Assembly (NCBI RefSeq): GCF_017591435.1 | Contig: NC_059283.1 | Span: 10,896,404 to 10,960,403 of the forward strand | Source of the DNA: Portunus trituberculatus | Lineage: Eukaryota; Arthropoda; Malacostraca; Decapoda; Portunidae | Reading direction: 5' to 3' | DNA length: 64,000 nt | In this document: positions 22,578 to 35,420 of the stretch, piece by piece | How the letters are laid out: each line of letters begins with the position of its first letter | How positions within the stretch are numbered: position 1 is the first letter of the stretch | Notes under the pieces: model-generated | What the model was told of the DNA's origin: nothing | Database searches by the model: none | The model's input: the letters and a program-made list of their open reading frames with translations, nothing else | Made by a program: the position numbers and the translations under genes

Positions 22578-23715
22578 CTGCAGGAAGGCAAAGTGAAGTG
22601 AAGTGAGTGGTGGAAGAGTGAAGGAAAGTTTGTATTTAGAATTATAATGTTTGTGTTTACGTTAAGAGACAGCATGGTTAAAAAAAATTCACGTTTATAG
22701 TCGTGTATGTAAAGAAAACAACAAAGATAAGTGTTGGAAAAAAAAATTGTATGAGTGTTTTTAGATAAGTAATATCTGTGTTTGCGTCACTAGAAAGCTA
22801 AGAGGCTGTACAAATCCATGTGTTTGTATAAAAAAAGAAAAAATAATGAGAGTATCATGCATTACTTTCTTCATATACAATTTAGTGACAAGAAGTACCG
22901 CTTTACGTATATGATGACGTGCAATACATTCTAATCTTATGAATCTATTCTTATTCAGCTCACAATGAAAGTAAGATAATTCCCAGTTATTGTTATGAAG
23001 GGAATTATTGCCTTATAACACCGCATTACTTGTTGCTGTCGCAGTCATTCACTCGGCCAAGCAACACAATGCGTCTGTCATCAGGGAACGTTCGTGACAC
23101 TGAGACCCATCAACACTCGCATGGACGAAAGTATTTAGTGGTGGAGACGGGAAGGAAAAGCTGAGGTTAGGGACCACTGTACAGACTGACACCCTGACTC
23201 TGATGCTGTACTGGGAACATATATTGAAAGACCTCTTTGCCACACTTCTTTTAAAAGGTCCTAGTCGGGGTGTTTTTTGAGATTTTAGAGGCTGATTGAC
23301 ACGATTTCTTTACCATTGATACGAAACGCTCTTAGGAATTAGGTTATTCCTGTCTGAACAGTATAGCATTACTCCAGAGAAGCAGAAGAAATAAACAGAT
23401 AGGAAATAGAGTAATACATCGTTAGTGAGCAGTGAAAGTCTAGGTGAAGGAAGGAAAGAAGTATATAGATCACTGGACGTTATTGAGTGAGCATTGAAAG
23501 TCTAGGAGGTGAAGGAAGGAAGTAACAGTGTATAGATTCATAGGACATCTCTGTGGTCTTTGAAAATAGTCGTGATAAGAGAGCAAAGCGTTTCAGTATG
23601 CGTGGCCGCTAACAGAACGTAGGTGGATTAAGACTTGTGCATGTGAGTCTCGGGTACAGTAAATGACTAACATGCCAACCAGTACAGCTGTTCGTCCCCT
23701 CGTGTGAGTAAGTTG

Positions 23716-23748
<33 letters not shown>

Positions 23749-24030
23749 AATCAAAAGGCCATCTAGGGAGCCACAGTATCAAACACAAGATGGTGATTGG
23801 CTGTTACACGCATCCCAGCTGGCCAATCACGAAACACAATACTCCTCACTCCATCTCGGGTATCTAAAGCTTCGCGGCGGCGCTTCGGAACCTTTGAAGC
23901 TCCGAAGATACCATCAAGGCCCCGCTGCCGCTAAGTAGTGGCTGAATAGTACGTACTGCCAGGGGTGGGTGGCACTTCATGGCACTGGGAGGGTGAATGT
24001 GTGAGCGGCTGATTTATACGACCTTGTAGG
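22578..24030. other. Intron 1, mostly single-copy stretch
   Basis: This contains an approximately 80-bp two-copy repeat (about 23415-23530), (CA)n at 23717-23744 and a GC-rich island at 23770-23960 described separately. No exon was recognised. Confidence 0.5.
23793..23912. promoter_or_regulatory. Inverted CCAAT pair and hairpin in intron 1
   Basis: GTGATTGGC (23793-23801) and GCCAATCAC (23822-23830) form a perfect 9-bp inverted repeat, each arm a CCAAT box. Just after it, GGTATCT (23859-23865) pairs with AGATACC (23906-23912), with AGCTTC/GAAGCT pairing inside, around a GC-rich loop. This may be an intronic regulatory element; the function is inference. Confidence 0.3.
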
Positions 24031-24036
24031 GGATAC

Positions 24037-24038
24037 TT

Positions 24039-24085
<47 letters not shown>

Positions 24086-24382
24086 AATCCTTCAATTATT
24101 TTCACAAACACACTAATTGTTTATATTGTAATATTAATTGTTGGTGCGTTAACAGTAGTAATAGCATTCTTATTAGTATCAGTATTATTATTATTATTAT
24201 TAGTAGTAGTAGTAGTAGTCGTTGTTGTTTTTGTTATTATTGTTATTGTTGATGCTGATGTTGTTCTTGTTGTTATAGTTGTTGTTGTTGTTGATGTTAT
24301 AGTAATAATAGTGGTGGTGGTGGTGGTGGTAATGGTGGTGGTGGGGTGGTGATTGTGCAAATAAAAGTAGTAGTAGTAGTAA

Positions 24383-24433
<51 letters not shown>

Positions 24434-24440
24434 CAGCAGC
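24037..24440 (+). repeat. (TTG)n and (AGT)n microsatellites
   Basis: (TTG)n lies at 24039-24085, mixed ATT/AGT/TTG/GGT tracts at 24180-24345 and (AGT)n at 24366-24436. Confidence 0.92.
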
Positions 24441-27100
24441 ACGATATTAAGTACGAGTCGGGTTTCGATTTTCACCAAAGTTGTCAGATTTCGATCTCAA
24501 AAGAAGGTTGATTCAATATTGTTTTATGACTAAGTGTGTATTTTTCACTGACATATTTACCATTGAATTCTTGCAATAAACATATCAACAACCCATAATA
24601 ACTGCATTTCACTTCTTTCATTTCATCCTTGCAAATTAACTTAACAAATGGCGCTGAACACTGAAAGCCACGTCACCAGAAACTATCGTACATTTGCTCT
24701 GGATCAGATAATACATCACTCATTGTCTGCTAAACTTTGCTCTCCTTCACATTCCTTATCGCTCCCTTCATGAATTTACCTCAACCTGAAACTCAATAAT
24801 GGAGAGAAAACACAACTAGCTAAAAGACAAGTAGAAGACATGAAGCTAAACAGAGGAATTTATCTATTAACTCTGAGTCGGTTGGTCGCCATTAACAACG
24901 ATAAGAATAATACTTCAGCCCGCCGCCCACTCAAGATTCCTACGCATACTTGTCGCTTCCCCTTTCCTCTCAAGCCAAGGCGGAGGAAGAGGCGGTGAGT
25001 CTATCTTCCTTGGCTAAGACGGAGATTTCTGCGGTGAATGTAGCCTCCACCTGGTGCTGGCTGCTGCCCGACAACCACTTACACGAGGAGAAAGAAGAGG
25101 AGAGGAGGAGGAGGAGGAATGACACACACCAAATGGCCATAGACACTCCCGTCATCTCAACCCAAGGTACAGATAATTAAGAGTCAATATTTTTCTTTCT
25201 CTTCTCCAGTGGGTGACGAAGGGCAGTGAGGGCAGTGAGGCGGGAGGCCCCGTGCCGCACCACAAGGCCGCGCCACACCAGGGTTCACTCAGGGTGTTGA
25301 AAGGGGCGGTGATGGAAACAAAAGTATGATTCTAGGTTTGCAATGGATGAACTCATTTGAACACGTTACTTGTTTGAGAGACGGGCCGGCTGCTGTGTCT
25401 TTTTTCTCCATCGTGGCGTAAGTGGCTGCTCTTCTAGTGTTTAGACTAAGGATTAGCAAGGGAGAGATTTTCCCTCGTACTCCTCTGCATGGATCGCGGA
25501 AGTTTGCCGGCAATGTTGTCATCTTATGTTGATGTTTTTAGCTTCTGAAAGGTAAATGAATAAAAAAAAATTGCGGGTACATAATTTTTCTTTGGTTTAT
25601 GCACGTCAAGCTACGCTCTGCTGGGAGCTGTTGTTTTACTGTCATCTTTCCGAGGGTTTGCCTGGCGCAGTCTATAACCCGGTGGTCAGACGCAGCGACG
25701 CTGGCCATAAGCTCCTATTATTGTTGTTGTGTATGCTCTTCAAATCATTATTCCTTTTTATATAACCACAAGTAATTTGCATGAAAACCTGTGTAGCATA
25801 CGGACATTAATAAGTTCAAACTGTATGTAAATCGATGCTCATCCTTTAACAAGGTGCGGCTACGTCACGCTTAGCACCTTACAGACTCCATTGACTCGTG
25901 GTCGTGGACAGTCACATACACTGGCACGTTGGAGATCCATGCAGGTAAATGTAAGATTTTTTGTAGCAGGGACTGATAATGACAGACCAAGCTGATTGTG
26001 CAAGTTGTCTATAAGTATTGTGATATGTTGAGAGAGTTTCTATGGCAATATATGTGGTATTTTGTGTGAAATTTGTTCGTATTTTGACGATATAGGCCGC
26101 TCCATCGAGAAATGTCAGAGAGAGAGAATTGCCTTTCCTCGACCCCAGGATGCGGGGCGCGATCAGTGAAACAGACCACTTGATGGCTGGCGGAGACCTG
26201 TCGGTGACGGTGAGGCTACAGTCAACTCATCATTCATTATATATGGTGGAGAATGAAAAAATGAAAGAGGAACACAGCAAGGTATGTTCTGCGCCCTTCA
26301 GGGATGCCGTGTGTCAGGTGTTGACGGCTTCTGCTTTCTTATTTTCTTTATTTAATCTTATTCTATTGTTATTGTTTAACGATCTTATTACCTGTTCTTA
26401 ATGCATTTATATATACTTCAGAATGTCCTCTTAGTGTTTTAAGCTTTGGAATGTTTTGTTCGTGCGTGATTAAAAGAAAAAAAAAGTATTATGCACCGCT
26501 TTGATAAGAAAATAATGAATAGATAGACAAATAGATAGATAAATAGAATACAAAAAGAGTCTATAAATGCCGTGTGGTGTATTACTGTTAGTTAATGGTG
26601 CGTACATTACATTTCGTATTGAAACTAAGGAGTATCAGCGCACGAATGTCATGAAGTCATCGTACTCAGGGAGTCTCAGGCGTCACCTCAACACTGTGTC
26701 CGAACCCGTGCATGCCGTGCTGGAAACTTTAGGAATACTGACACTTACTAAATAATATACACCGAACACTTCTAAATACAATTGTTCGTACTAAATAATA
26801 AAACAACTAGTGCTATACCTGTATATATTATTAACAGTGACGATATGATTATTCTAGGCGGCAGCGCATGAATTAATTCGGTGAGGTGGGTTGCTTTTGG
26901 GCGCGCAAGTTTAATTTCTGATGTAGACAGTGATGAGATTGAGTGGATGCTTGGCGCTTACTTCCCCGTGGTTTTCTTAACTCTCTGCAGGTGGCGATGA
27001 AGTTATTACATAGATGGTGCCACGAATGCCTTACGATGAGCCTAGAGAACCTTGTAATGTGAAAGCTTGATGAGATTATAACTTAGGGCTCGTAAGAATC
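24441..27100. other. Intron 1, single-copy stretch
   Basis: About 2.6 kb without obvious repeats. A GC-rich patch lies at 25225-25285. Short open frames (for example 24950-25180, 26129-26401) show no domain I recognise. Confidence 0.5.
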
Positions 27101-27106
27101 ACATCC

Positions 27107-27468
27107 TTAACCACTTCAATACTAGGACACGTTTTACCTTGAGATTTGTGTACCATTAAACCATTTTATTGACATTAGGAAGGGTCTATGGAGGTCAGAA
27201 GATTAATGGCCACAGTCTCCACTATCTTAATTCCTCACATAAGTTTCTGAAGCTGTATAAGATCACTAAATAATACTGTGACATTTTACCTTGAGATTTG
27301 TGTACCATTAAACCATTTTATTGACATTAGGAAGGGTCTATGGAGGTCAGAAGATTAATGGCCACAGTCTTCACTATTTTAATTCCTCACATAAATTTCT
27401 TAAGCTGTATAAAATCATCAAATAAACAGAATGAATATGGAAACGCGTCATGGTACTGAAGGGGTTAA
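27107..27468 (-). mobile_element. TTAA MITE with tandem internal duplication
   Basis: The B-terminal 165 bp or so occur twice (the second copy starts near 27274), with a single A end. Confidence 0.85.
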
Positions 27469-27834
27469 CAGCAACAGATTATGCCTTCCAACTGTGTTCT
27501 TGCTACATGTCAGGCAGTGCACGGGAAGGGTTCATGGTGAAGTTACCTCGTAGATTGTGCCAAGAAAGCTATACGGTGAGCACAGAGAACCTTGTAATGT
27601 GAGAGATGAGTGAGATGATGCTAATGTCAGGCAGTGCGCGGGAAAGGCTCGTGGTATTGTGAATATAATTTTTAGAGTGATTTGCCTGTCTTTCTGGTAC
27701 CTTTGGATACTGTATATTATGTGTTGCTGTATATTGCGTGTATTCTCAGCACAAAAGCCAAGTTATTTCTCTGTTATCTGCTATATTCTCTTATGAAAGC
27801 TTGCGAGAAACGCCGGAGCATCTTCACTATTCTA

Positions 27835-27838
<4 letters not shown>

Positions 27839-27891
<53 letters not shown>
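27839..27891 (+). repeat. (CT)n
   Basis: A pure dinucleotide tract in intron 1. Confidence 0.95.
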
Positions 27892-27895
<4 letters not shown>

Positions 27896-27944
27896 CGCAA
27901 GGTGGTAGTTCTTATTCTGATTAAGTTATTTCTTCCTGGTGTTT

Positions 27945-28139
27945 GTTTAGTACCATGTCACGTTTTCATATTCATTCTGGTTACTACTTTATACAGCTTC
28001 AAAACTTATGTCGGGGATTAAACTAGACTCATGCCATTATTCCTTTGACCTCCATAGACCCTTCCTGATGCATATAAAATCGTCTAATCATAACGAAAAG
28101 TCATGGTAAGAAAATGCATCTCGATACTGAAGGAGTTAA
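27945..28139 (+). mobile_element. TTAA MITE, slightly deleted
   Basis: The right TTAA is intact, while the left end is degraded (TTTAGTACC) with no clear TTAA. Confidence 0.75.
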
Positions 28140-28357
28140 TATTTCTTTTGATTTTCTATCCACTCAGGTTGTCCTGCTGAGTGTGAAGGGTGTGTGTATG
28201 GTTCTGTGGCGGTATGGGGGAAATATGGAGAAAAGTGTGTGAGGGAGGAGAAAAGTGGAGGTAACAGAGAGAGAGAGAGAGGTTAGTGTGAATGTCAGGC
28301 TAACACGAGGTTCAGAGGCGGGCATTACATTCACTTTACATAACATATCTAGTGATT

Positions 28358-28570
28358 TTAACCTCTTCAATACTGAGACGCATTTTTTCCATGGTTTTTA
28401 GGTATAATTAGACGATTTTATTTGCATTAGGAAGAGTCTATAGAGGACAAAAGATTAATGGCCGGAGTCTTCACTATTTTAATACCCACATAAGTTTCTG
28501 AAGCTGTATAGAATCGCTGGAGAGTAACCAGAATGAATATGGAAACGCGGCTTGGTACTGAAGGGGTTAA
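28358..28570 (-). mobile_element. TTAA MITE, full length
   Basis: A 213-bp copy with TTAA on both sides. Confidence 0.87.
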
Positions 28571-29220
28571 TAAGTTTGTTACAAAGGGTTAATTTGGAAA
28601 AGGAACAAAATAAGGAGAAAAATGCTGATATACCTGATGTTCATAATAATTAATATGGAGAATAGGGAGAAAATGTATATTCCTTGTAGTCATAATGGTA
28701 AAAGGAGGAAAAGAGAGGTGCATAATCCTAATGGTCGTAATGGTGAGTTTGTAAAATAGGGCTCACTCTGAAAAGGAAGAAAATAGGGGGAAATATATAA
28801 TCCTTGTAGTTATAATGGTAAAAGGAAGAAAAAAAAGAAAAAGTGCATAATTCTAATGGTGATAATGGCGAGTTTGTAAAATAGGGCTCGCTTTGAAAAG
28901 GATGAAAATAGGGGGAAATATATAATCCTTGTAGGCATAATGGTAAAAGGAAGAAAAAAAGAGAGAAGGGGCATAATCTCAATGGTTGTAATGATGAGTT
29001 TGTTGAGAAGAAGGAAAGCAAGAAGACAGAAAGTTCCTCTCCCACCTCTACCACCACTACTGTTTTCCCGGGTCACAAATATGAGTAGCCGCGTTTTCAA
29101 GAGTGTTTCTCCAAGTAATGATGCAGAAATCTTATTACTCTGCCTCTAGAACCGTATAAGTCGTAATGGTTTTGTTACACAGGGTTCACTTTGAAAAGAA
29201 ATAAAGTAAAGAAACAGAAA
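28570..29220 (+). repeat. About 128-bp tandem array
   Basis: Units carry GAGTTTGTAAAATAGGGCTC, ATATATAATCCTTGTAG and CATAATGGTAAAAGGA: about four copies to 29020, then a diverged partial copy near 29160. Minus-strand open frames rich in Phe/Leu/Pro are its translation. Confidence 0.75.
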
Positions 29221-29390
29221 GTTCCTTATTTAGAAACGCTTTGCTCTCCACCACTACTGTTTTCCCGTCACAAATATGATTAGCTGCGTTTTCAAGAGTG
29301 TTTCTCCAAGTAATGATGTAGAAATCTTATAACTCTGCCTCTAGAACCGTAAAAACACCTTAAAAAAACTCGTGTCAGTTTACATATAGC
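29090..29390 (+). repeat. Two-copy repeat related to the 464-1160 array
   Basis: GTTTTCAAGAGTGTTTCTCC followed by AAGTAATGATG.AGAAATC occurs near 29091 and 29288. From 29400 to 30055 the DNA is single copy with no gene recognised. Confidence 0.6.
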
Positions 29391-30058
29391 CTCTTGAAAT
29401 AGTGGAGGTGAAGCACAGAAAAGTTTGAGAATATGAGCCAAAGAGTTAGACTGTGGCGGTGACCAGTGTAGCTAATGTAAAGCTGATATGAAGCCACAGT
29501 CAGAAGAAGATATAAACATTACAGATTAATATAGATAACTTGGTATTTATTCAACGATAGGGAATTCTAATACAAACAGACCGCGGGATTTATCGCCACT
29601 CATGCGCCGCAAGACTTCACACTAAACTCAAGTCATAGAATAATAAATGCTGAAGACAAACGTTTTAATCACTCACGAGTAAAAAGAAAACGTAAACAAC
29701 CATTTTTATGAAGGCAAAACATGCGAGATAACACAGAACATGACGAGGCGGAGAGCCAGACACACTTTATGACCAAACACTTGAAGGGCGCAATGCTTAA
29801 CACACACCAAAGTAGTCACCCTCTCCTCTACCACCCCTCACCCACCATCACCCCCCTCTCACTCTCCCCTCGCCTCCATCCAGCCCTCCCGAGACACACT
29901 TTTCTCTCGGCTTTGTTTATTTGTCTCCTCGTCTCCGCCTCTCAACACTTGCAACCGACCAACGCGCTCCTGCTTGTGTCCGGGTTGGGTAATGTAGAGA
30001 CGGTGCCGTGAACTACTTTAAGAGTGTTTAGTGTTGACTTCTGAACTACCTACGCCTT

Positions 30059-30059
<1 letters not shown>

Positions 30060-30108
<49 letters not shown>

Positions 30109-30276
30109 TTTTTCCTTGTTTTTTTCTCTTTAAATGTGTGTTTTTCTTCATGATATTCTCTTCTGGACTTTTTCTTATTGTTTGTGTGTTTGGAAATTCA
30201 CGGATGAGAGAACACTGACACTCAGAAGGAAAGAAATGAAGAAAATGGAAGAAAAATACGTAGTTACTTATGATTT

Positions 30277-30312
<36 letters not shown>
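30060..30312 (+). repeat. (CT)n and (GA)n
   Basis: (CT)n lies at 30060-30103 and (GA)n at 30280-30311. The 30320-30750 stretch is GGA/GC-rich single copy; its open frames are not recognisable proteins. Confidence 0.9.
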
Positions 30313-30313
<1 letters not shown>

Positions 30314-30754
30314 AAAATAAACACAAAACAGACAAAATAATAAATAATGAAAAAATTACATACAAGTCACATTTTTAAGAGCGTCACGTCACTTTCCTCA
30401 GCAAATCAGGACAGTGAGATGCAACCCAAGAAAGTGAAGGCAGGGAGGGAAGGAGGGAGTGGAGGGAGTGAGTGGAGGGAGTGGAAGGAGTGAGGGATGG
30501 AGTGGCCTCAATTCAGGAGGTGTGTGGGGTGATACGTACGTCGAGGGGACATGGGAGTGTGGCAGACGCTGGGAGATTGGACCTCGCCCTCGCTGCCATG
30601 ACCCAAGGGAGCCGAGGTGGTGCCATTCCTACGTCACTCGGCTCGTGGGGGACGGCGGCGGCGGCGCGGGGTCCAACTTCTCCAGCCATGCCCAGAATCC
30701 GTGTCTACGATCAAAGGGCAGGACATTTAGTGCCTACGGGTGTGTGACGCAGCG

Positions 30755-32310
30755 CCGGGGTTGTTAGACTGACAGATAGGGAGTTATAAAGGTAATAATT
30801 CATGTTTATTTGATTCAGCGCCTTGGATAAACAGCAATGGTCGTAGGTAAGCAATAAGGAGTGACTGGGGGTATTAAGTCACCTATTTTACTCAGCGCCT
30901 GGGTTAGACTGATAGATATGGAGTGATAGAGGTACTAATTCATGTTCATTTGACTCAACGCCGTAGGTAAGCAATAGGGAGTGGCTGGGGATATTAATTC
31001 ACCTGTTTTACTCAGCGTCGGGTTGTTAGACTGATAGATAGGGAATTTATAGAGGTAGTAATTCATGTTTATTTGATTCAATGCCGTAGATAATGGGGTA
31101 TTAATTCACCTATTTTATTCACCGCCTGGGTTAAAGTAAGAGATAGGAAGGATAAGAGTATCAAATTTATGTTCATTTGACTCAACGCCATGAATAAACC
31201 ACAATATATAAGTAATGACGGTAAGCAAGCAAAAAGGAGTGACTAGGCCTCCCCTCCTCTTGCGGCCTCCCTGCACAAGGCTTTCTTCTTCCTCTCATCC
31301 CTATTCACTCCAGTTCTCTACCGCAACAGTTAACCAATACTCTCAAGCATTCAGACCTTTCACTGGTAAACTCTGGAACTCCCTACCTGCTTCTGTATTT
31401 CCTTCTTCCTACGACTTGTTTTGTTTTAAGAGGGAGGTGTCAAGACATTTATTCCTTAATTTTTGGCTAACTCTTTACTTATCTTTTAGGGAACTGCACT
31501 CAAATGGGCCTTTTTTTTTTTAATATTTTGTTGCCCTTGGCTGGCTTCTCTCCTATATATATAAAAAAAAGGGTATTAATCCACCTACTGTCTGTTTAAC
31601 TAAGAGATAGTGAGTTATAAGGGTATTAATTCATGTTCAATTAACTCAACGCCATAAATAAACAGCAATAAGTAATGACCGTATGTAAGCAATTTATAAG
31701 GAGTGACTGGGATATTAATTCACCTATTTTACTCAGCGCCGTGGTTAGACAGGCAGACAGGTAGTGATAGAGGTAGTAATTCATGTTTATTGGACTCAGC
31801 GCAGTAAGTAAACAGCAATAAGGAGTGACAGGAGCATTTATTCATCTACTGTCTATTTTACTCAGCGCTGTGGTTAGACTGAGAGATAGGGAGTGATAGA
31901 GGTAGTAATTCATGTTTATTTGACTGAACGCCTTGGATAAACAGCAATGGTTGTTAAGGAATGACTGGAGTATTAATTCACCTATTTTACTCAGCGCCAG
32001 GGTTGTTAGACTGACAGATGAGTGGTAGGTAGTAGTAATTCAATCATCACCGTGGATAAACAATGAGTGACTGGGGAATTAATCTGTACCATCGCCATAC
32101 ACAGCAATAGAGTGACTGAGTTTCAATTCACCTCTCCTTTTCAGCGCCTTGGGTAGATTGAGTTATAGGAAGTGAGTGATATTGATTCATGTTCCTCTTC
32201 CCTCATTGTCGTGGTTGGAATGAGTAATAGGAAGCGATGGGGGTATTAAGGAGTGACTGTGGTAATTAATTTATCTACAATCTACTCAGCGTCGTGGGTA
32301 GAAAGAGTAT
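30755..32310 (+). repeat. About 125-bp tandem array, split by a retroelement
   Basis: Units carry GTTAGACTGATAGATAGGGA, TAATTCATGTTTATTTGACT, CAGCAATAAGGAGTGACTGG and TTCACCTATTTTACTCAGCG. About ten degenerate copies, interrupted at about 31246-31563. Confidence 0.8.
31246..31563 (+). mobile_element. Non-LTR retrotransposon 3' end in minisatellite
   Basis: The plus strand encodes a polymerase C-terminus with the common non-LTR pattern F.P.TGKLWNSLPASVFPSS.. then a basic FKREVSRHL. This is followed by an untranslated end with AAATGGGCC, poly-T, TTGCCCTTGGCTGGC and a TA-rich tail. It is 5'-truncated and inserted cleanly between GGAGTGACT and GGGTATTAAT of one array unit. Confidence 0.75.
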
Positions 32311-32404
32311 AGTGGGGAGTAATTGAAGATACTAAATACACTTTAATCCATTTACTTAACTCCACTTTGTACTTCGATGTAGTATGTGTGTGTATGTGTC
32401 CATT

Positions 32405-32615
32405 TTAACCCCTTCAATATTGAGACGCATTTTTACCTTGAGTTTTGGATACGATTAGATCTTATTTGCATTAGGAAGGGTTTATGGAGGTCAGAAGATT
32501 AATGGTCCAAAGTCTTCACTACTTTAATCCTCACATAAATTTCTGAAGCTGTATAAAATCACCAAATAGTAAGCAGAATGAATATGGAAACGCGTCATAG
32601 TATTGAAGGGGTTAA
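32405..32615 (-). mobile_element. TTAA MITE, full length
   Basis: A 211-bp copy with both TTAA sites. The internal AATAAA seen in other copies is mutated here. Confidence 0.87.
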
Positions 32616-32789
32616 AACACAAATACTTTACTAACATATAAACTCCGTGTAACCAAATCTTTTATATTTACTCCTGGACTTCTGATACGAATGAAAGTAC
32701 GTACGGTTGTCTAGAAATCTCAATGCAAAGCTGGAGAACTGTAGGCTGTCAGATTTCCCGTCGCTGTGTCGTGAAAAACAGCATAGAAA

Positions 32790-33600
32790 GGAGAAAAGGA
32801 GAGTCTTGTAATGCTGAGAACTGTAAGATTTGCTTGTATTGTTTCTGGAGTGATAGTAAAGGAAGGAAGGAAGGGAGGGAGGGGAGTTTTGTAACGCTGG
32901 GAACTTTAAATATTTGCTTGTATTGTTTCTGGAGTGATAGTAAAGGAAGGAAGGAAGGTGAGTCTTGTAGTAAATATTTGCTTGTATTGTTTCTGGAGTG
33001 ATAGTATAGTAAGGAAGGAGAGAAGGAGAGTCTTACAATGCTGGGGGAACTGTAAGACTTGCCCGTTGTGTCTCTAGAAGGATAGGAAAGGAAGGAAGAA
33101 ATGAGTCTTGTTATTTTGGAAACTGTAAGATTTGCCTGTTGTGTCTCAGTAAAGAAGGAGAAAAGAAGAGTATTGTGATGCTGGGGAGTGTAAGATTTGC
33201 CCATTATGTCTTAGTAGGAAAGAAAGGAAGAAAGGAAGGAGGGTTTCAATGTAATGGGAGTGTAAGATTTGCCTGTTGCGTCTCAGTAAGGAAGAAATGA
33301 GTCTTGCTATGTAGGGGACTTTAAAATTCGCCCTCTGTATCTTAGGAAATAAAGCAAGAAGTGACGCAGAGTTTCAATGTAAAGGGACGGAGTGTAAAAT
33401 TTGCCTGTTGCGTCTCAGTAAGGAAGGAAGAAATGGGAGTCTTGCTATATAGGGGACTTTAAAATTCGCCCTCTGTATCTTAAGACATAAAGCAAGAAAT
33501 GACGCAAAGTTTCAATGTAAAGGGACGGAGTGTAAGATTTGCCTGTTGCGTCTCAGGAGGGGTAGCGAAGGAAGGAAGGAGAGGAGAGTTAATTTGTTGC
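32790..33600 (+). repeat. About 60-85 bp tandem array, about 10 units
   Basis: Units carry GAGTCTTGTAATGCTG..AA, CTGTAAGATTTGCCTGTTG and GGAAGGAAGGA. Lengths vary with the number of GGAA steps. Confidence 0.8.
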
Positions 33601-33725
33601 AGCTTGACTCAGCTTGCCCGTGATCTCAGCGGCGGCTCTCCCATGTCCGCGCCAAGCCTGTGTTTATTTCTTTGTCTCTCATGCGAAGGATCTGCTGATT
33701 CACTGACGGCTCGAGTAACTGGGCC

Positions 33726-33730
<5 letters not shown>

Positions 33731-33770
<40 letters not shown>

Positions 33771-33831
33771 AGCGTTACTTCTAATATTATTTTCTTGTTT
33801 TGTGTGCATTTTATCTTTTTTTTGCATGCGA

Positions 33832-33886
<55 letters not shown>

Positions 33887-33947
33887 GGTAGCGTTACATC
33901 TAGTATTATTTTCTTGTTTTGTGTACATTTTTATCTTTTTTAATGCT

Positions 33948-34028
<81 letters not shown>
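33731..34028 (+). repeat. Three-unit (CT)n-plus-spacer array
   Basis: (CT)n at 33731-33767, 33834-33884 and 33953-34028 are separated by two nearly identical spacers of about 67 bp (GGTAGCGTTAC.TCTA.TATT, TTTTCTTGTTTTGTGT.CATT). Confidence 0.92.
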
Positions 34029-34030
<2 letters not shown>

Positions 34031-34189
34031 ACCCATAACATGACCCAGCGGGCCGGACCTAGTGTTATTTTGTTAAGACCGCAGATGATAGCACGCAGGG
34101 CATCTGTTTGCCTTTGCCGGCTGCCCGCCTTGCCTTAGTTAACCCCGCCGCTGAATCATGCGTCGAGTTATAGATGTGCCGCCCGCTAC

Positions 34190-35420
34190 ATTGATAGACG
34201 CACCCCTTAACTCTTACATGATCGGTGGAAATAACTCTTGAAGCACAGCACAGAGTTACGTTAGCTTCACCACTGTCTCAACTAAACAGGTTCTAGTAGA
34301 GATAATTAAAGTTTTCAAGGTTTTTTTTTTCGTGACTATAGGTGGTATATATAGTTAACTCATATGGTCGGTGAAAATAACTCTTGAATCACAGCACAGA
34401 GTTACGTTAGCTTCACCACTGTCTCAACTAAACAGGTTCTAGTAGGGATTGTTAAATTTTCAAGGTTTTTTCGTGACTATAGGGGTAGTTAACTCATATG
34501 GTCGATGAACTCTTAAATCATAGCAAAGAATTACGTTAACTTCACCGTGCACTGCCTCAGCTAAACAGGTTCTAGTAGAGATTGTTAAGTTTTCAAGGAT
34601 TTTTCGTGACTATAGGGGTAGTTAACTCATATGGTCGGTGGAAATAACTCTTCAGTCATAATAAGAATTCTCAAACCTTTCCTGTACCACTGCCTCAACT
34701 AAACAGGTTCTAGTAGAGAGTTTTCAAGGTTGTTTCTATGACTAATGGTAGTGTAAGGGTAGTTTAGAGGCCGTTAACTCTTGCATGATCGGTGGAAATA
34801 ACTCTTGAATCATAGGAACGAATTCTCAAACGCTTCCTTCACTCGCTTATCTCAACTAAACAGTTTCTAGTGGTGGTTATTTGTGTTTCGAAAGTGTTTA
34901 TATGACTCTAGTGGTAATTGATAAGGTTTCTGTATCGTCAATGTAAAAAAAATACTCATAAGAAAGTAGCTAGTCTTTTCCTTGTGGTTTGGTAGTTTCT
35001 TCTCAACTAAACAGATGTAGTGGAGACTGCTAAGCTTTTCAATGGCGTTTCAATGATTCTAGTGTCTGTATCGTCAATATAAAAAAGATACTCATAAGAA
35101 AGTGACTAGTCTTTTCCCTGTGGTTTGCTAGTTTCTCCTCAAATGAGCAAACTGTTTAGTGGAAGATTGCTAAGCTTTTCAATGGCGTTTCAATTGTTCC
35201 AGGAGTATTTTGATAAAGTGTCTGTATCGTCAATATAAAAAAGATACCCATAAGAAAGTGACGTAATTTCTCTGGTTTGAAAGTTTTTTATCAACTGAAC
35301 AGACTGTAGTGTAGACTGCTAAGCTTTTCAACGGTGTTTCAATTATTCTAGTAGTATTTCGATAAGGTTCCTGTATCGTCAATGTAAAAACAACCCATGA
35401 TAAAGGGAATGGCAAATTAT
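34190..35420 (+). repeat. About 130-165 bp tandem array
   Basis: Degenerate units carry CTCAACTAAACAGGTTCTAG, TTTTCAAGG.TTTTTCGTGA, TATGGTCGGTGGAAATAACT and later TGTATCGTCAATATAAAAA. The unit drifts gradually along the array. Confidence 0.75.

Noticed and set aside
28728..29100. Phe/Leu/Pro-rich minus-strand frames resembling membrane proteins
   Set aside because: They are translations of a 128-bp tandem array; the repeat in the residues mirrors the repeat in the DNA.
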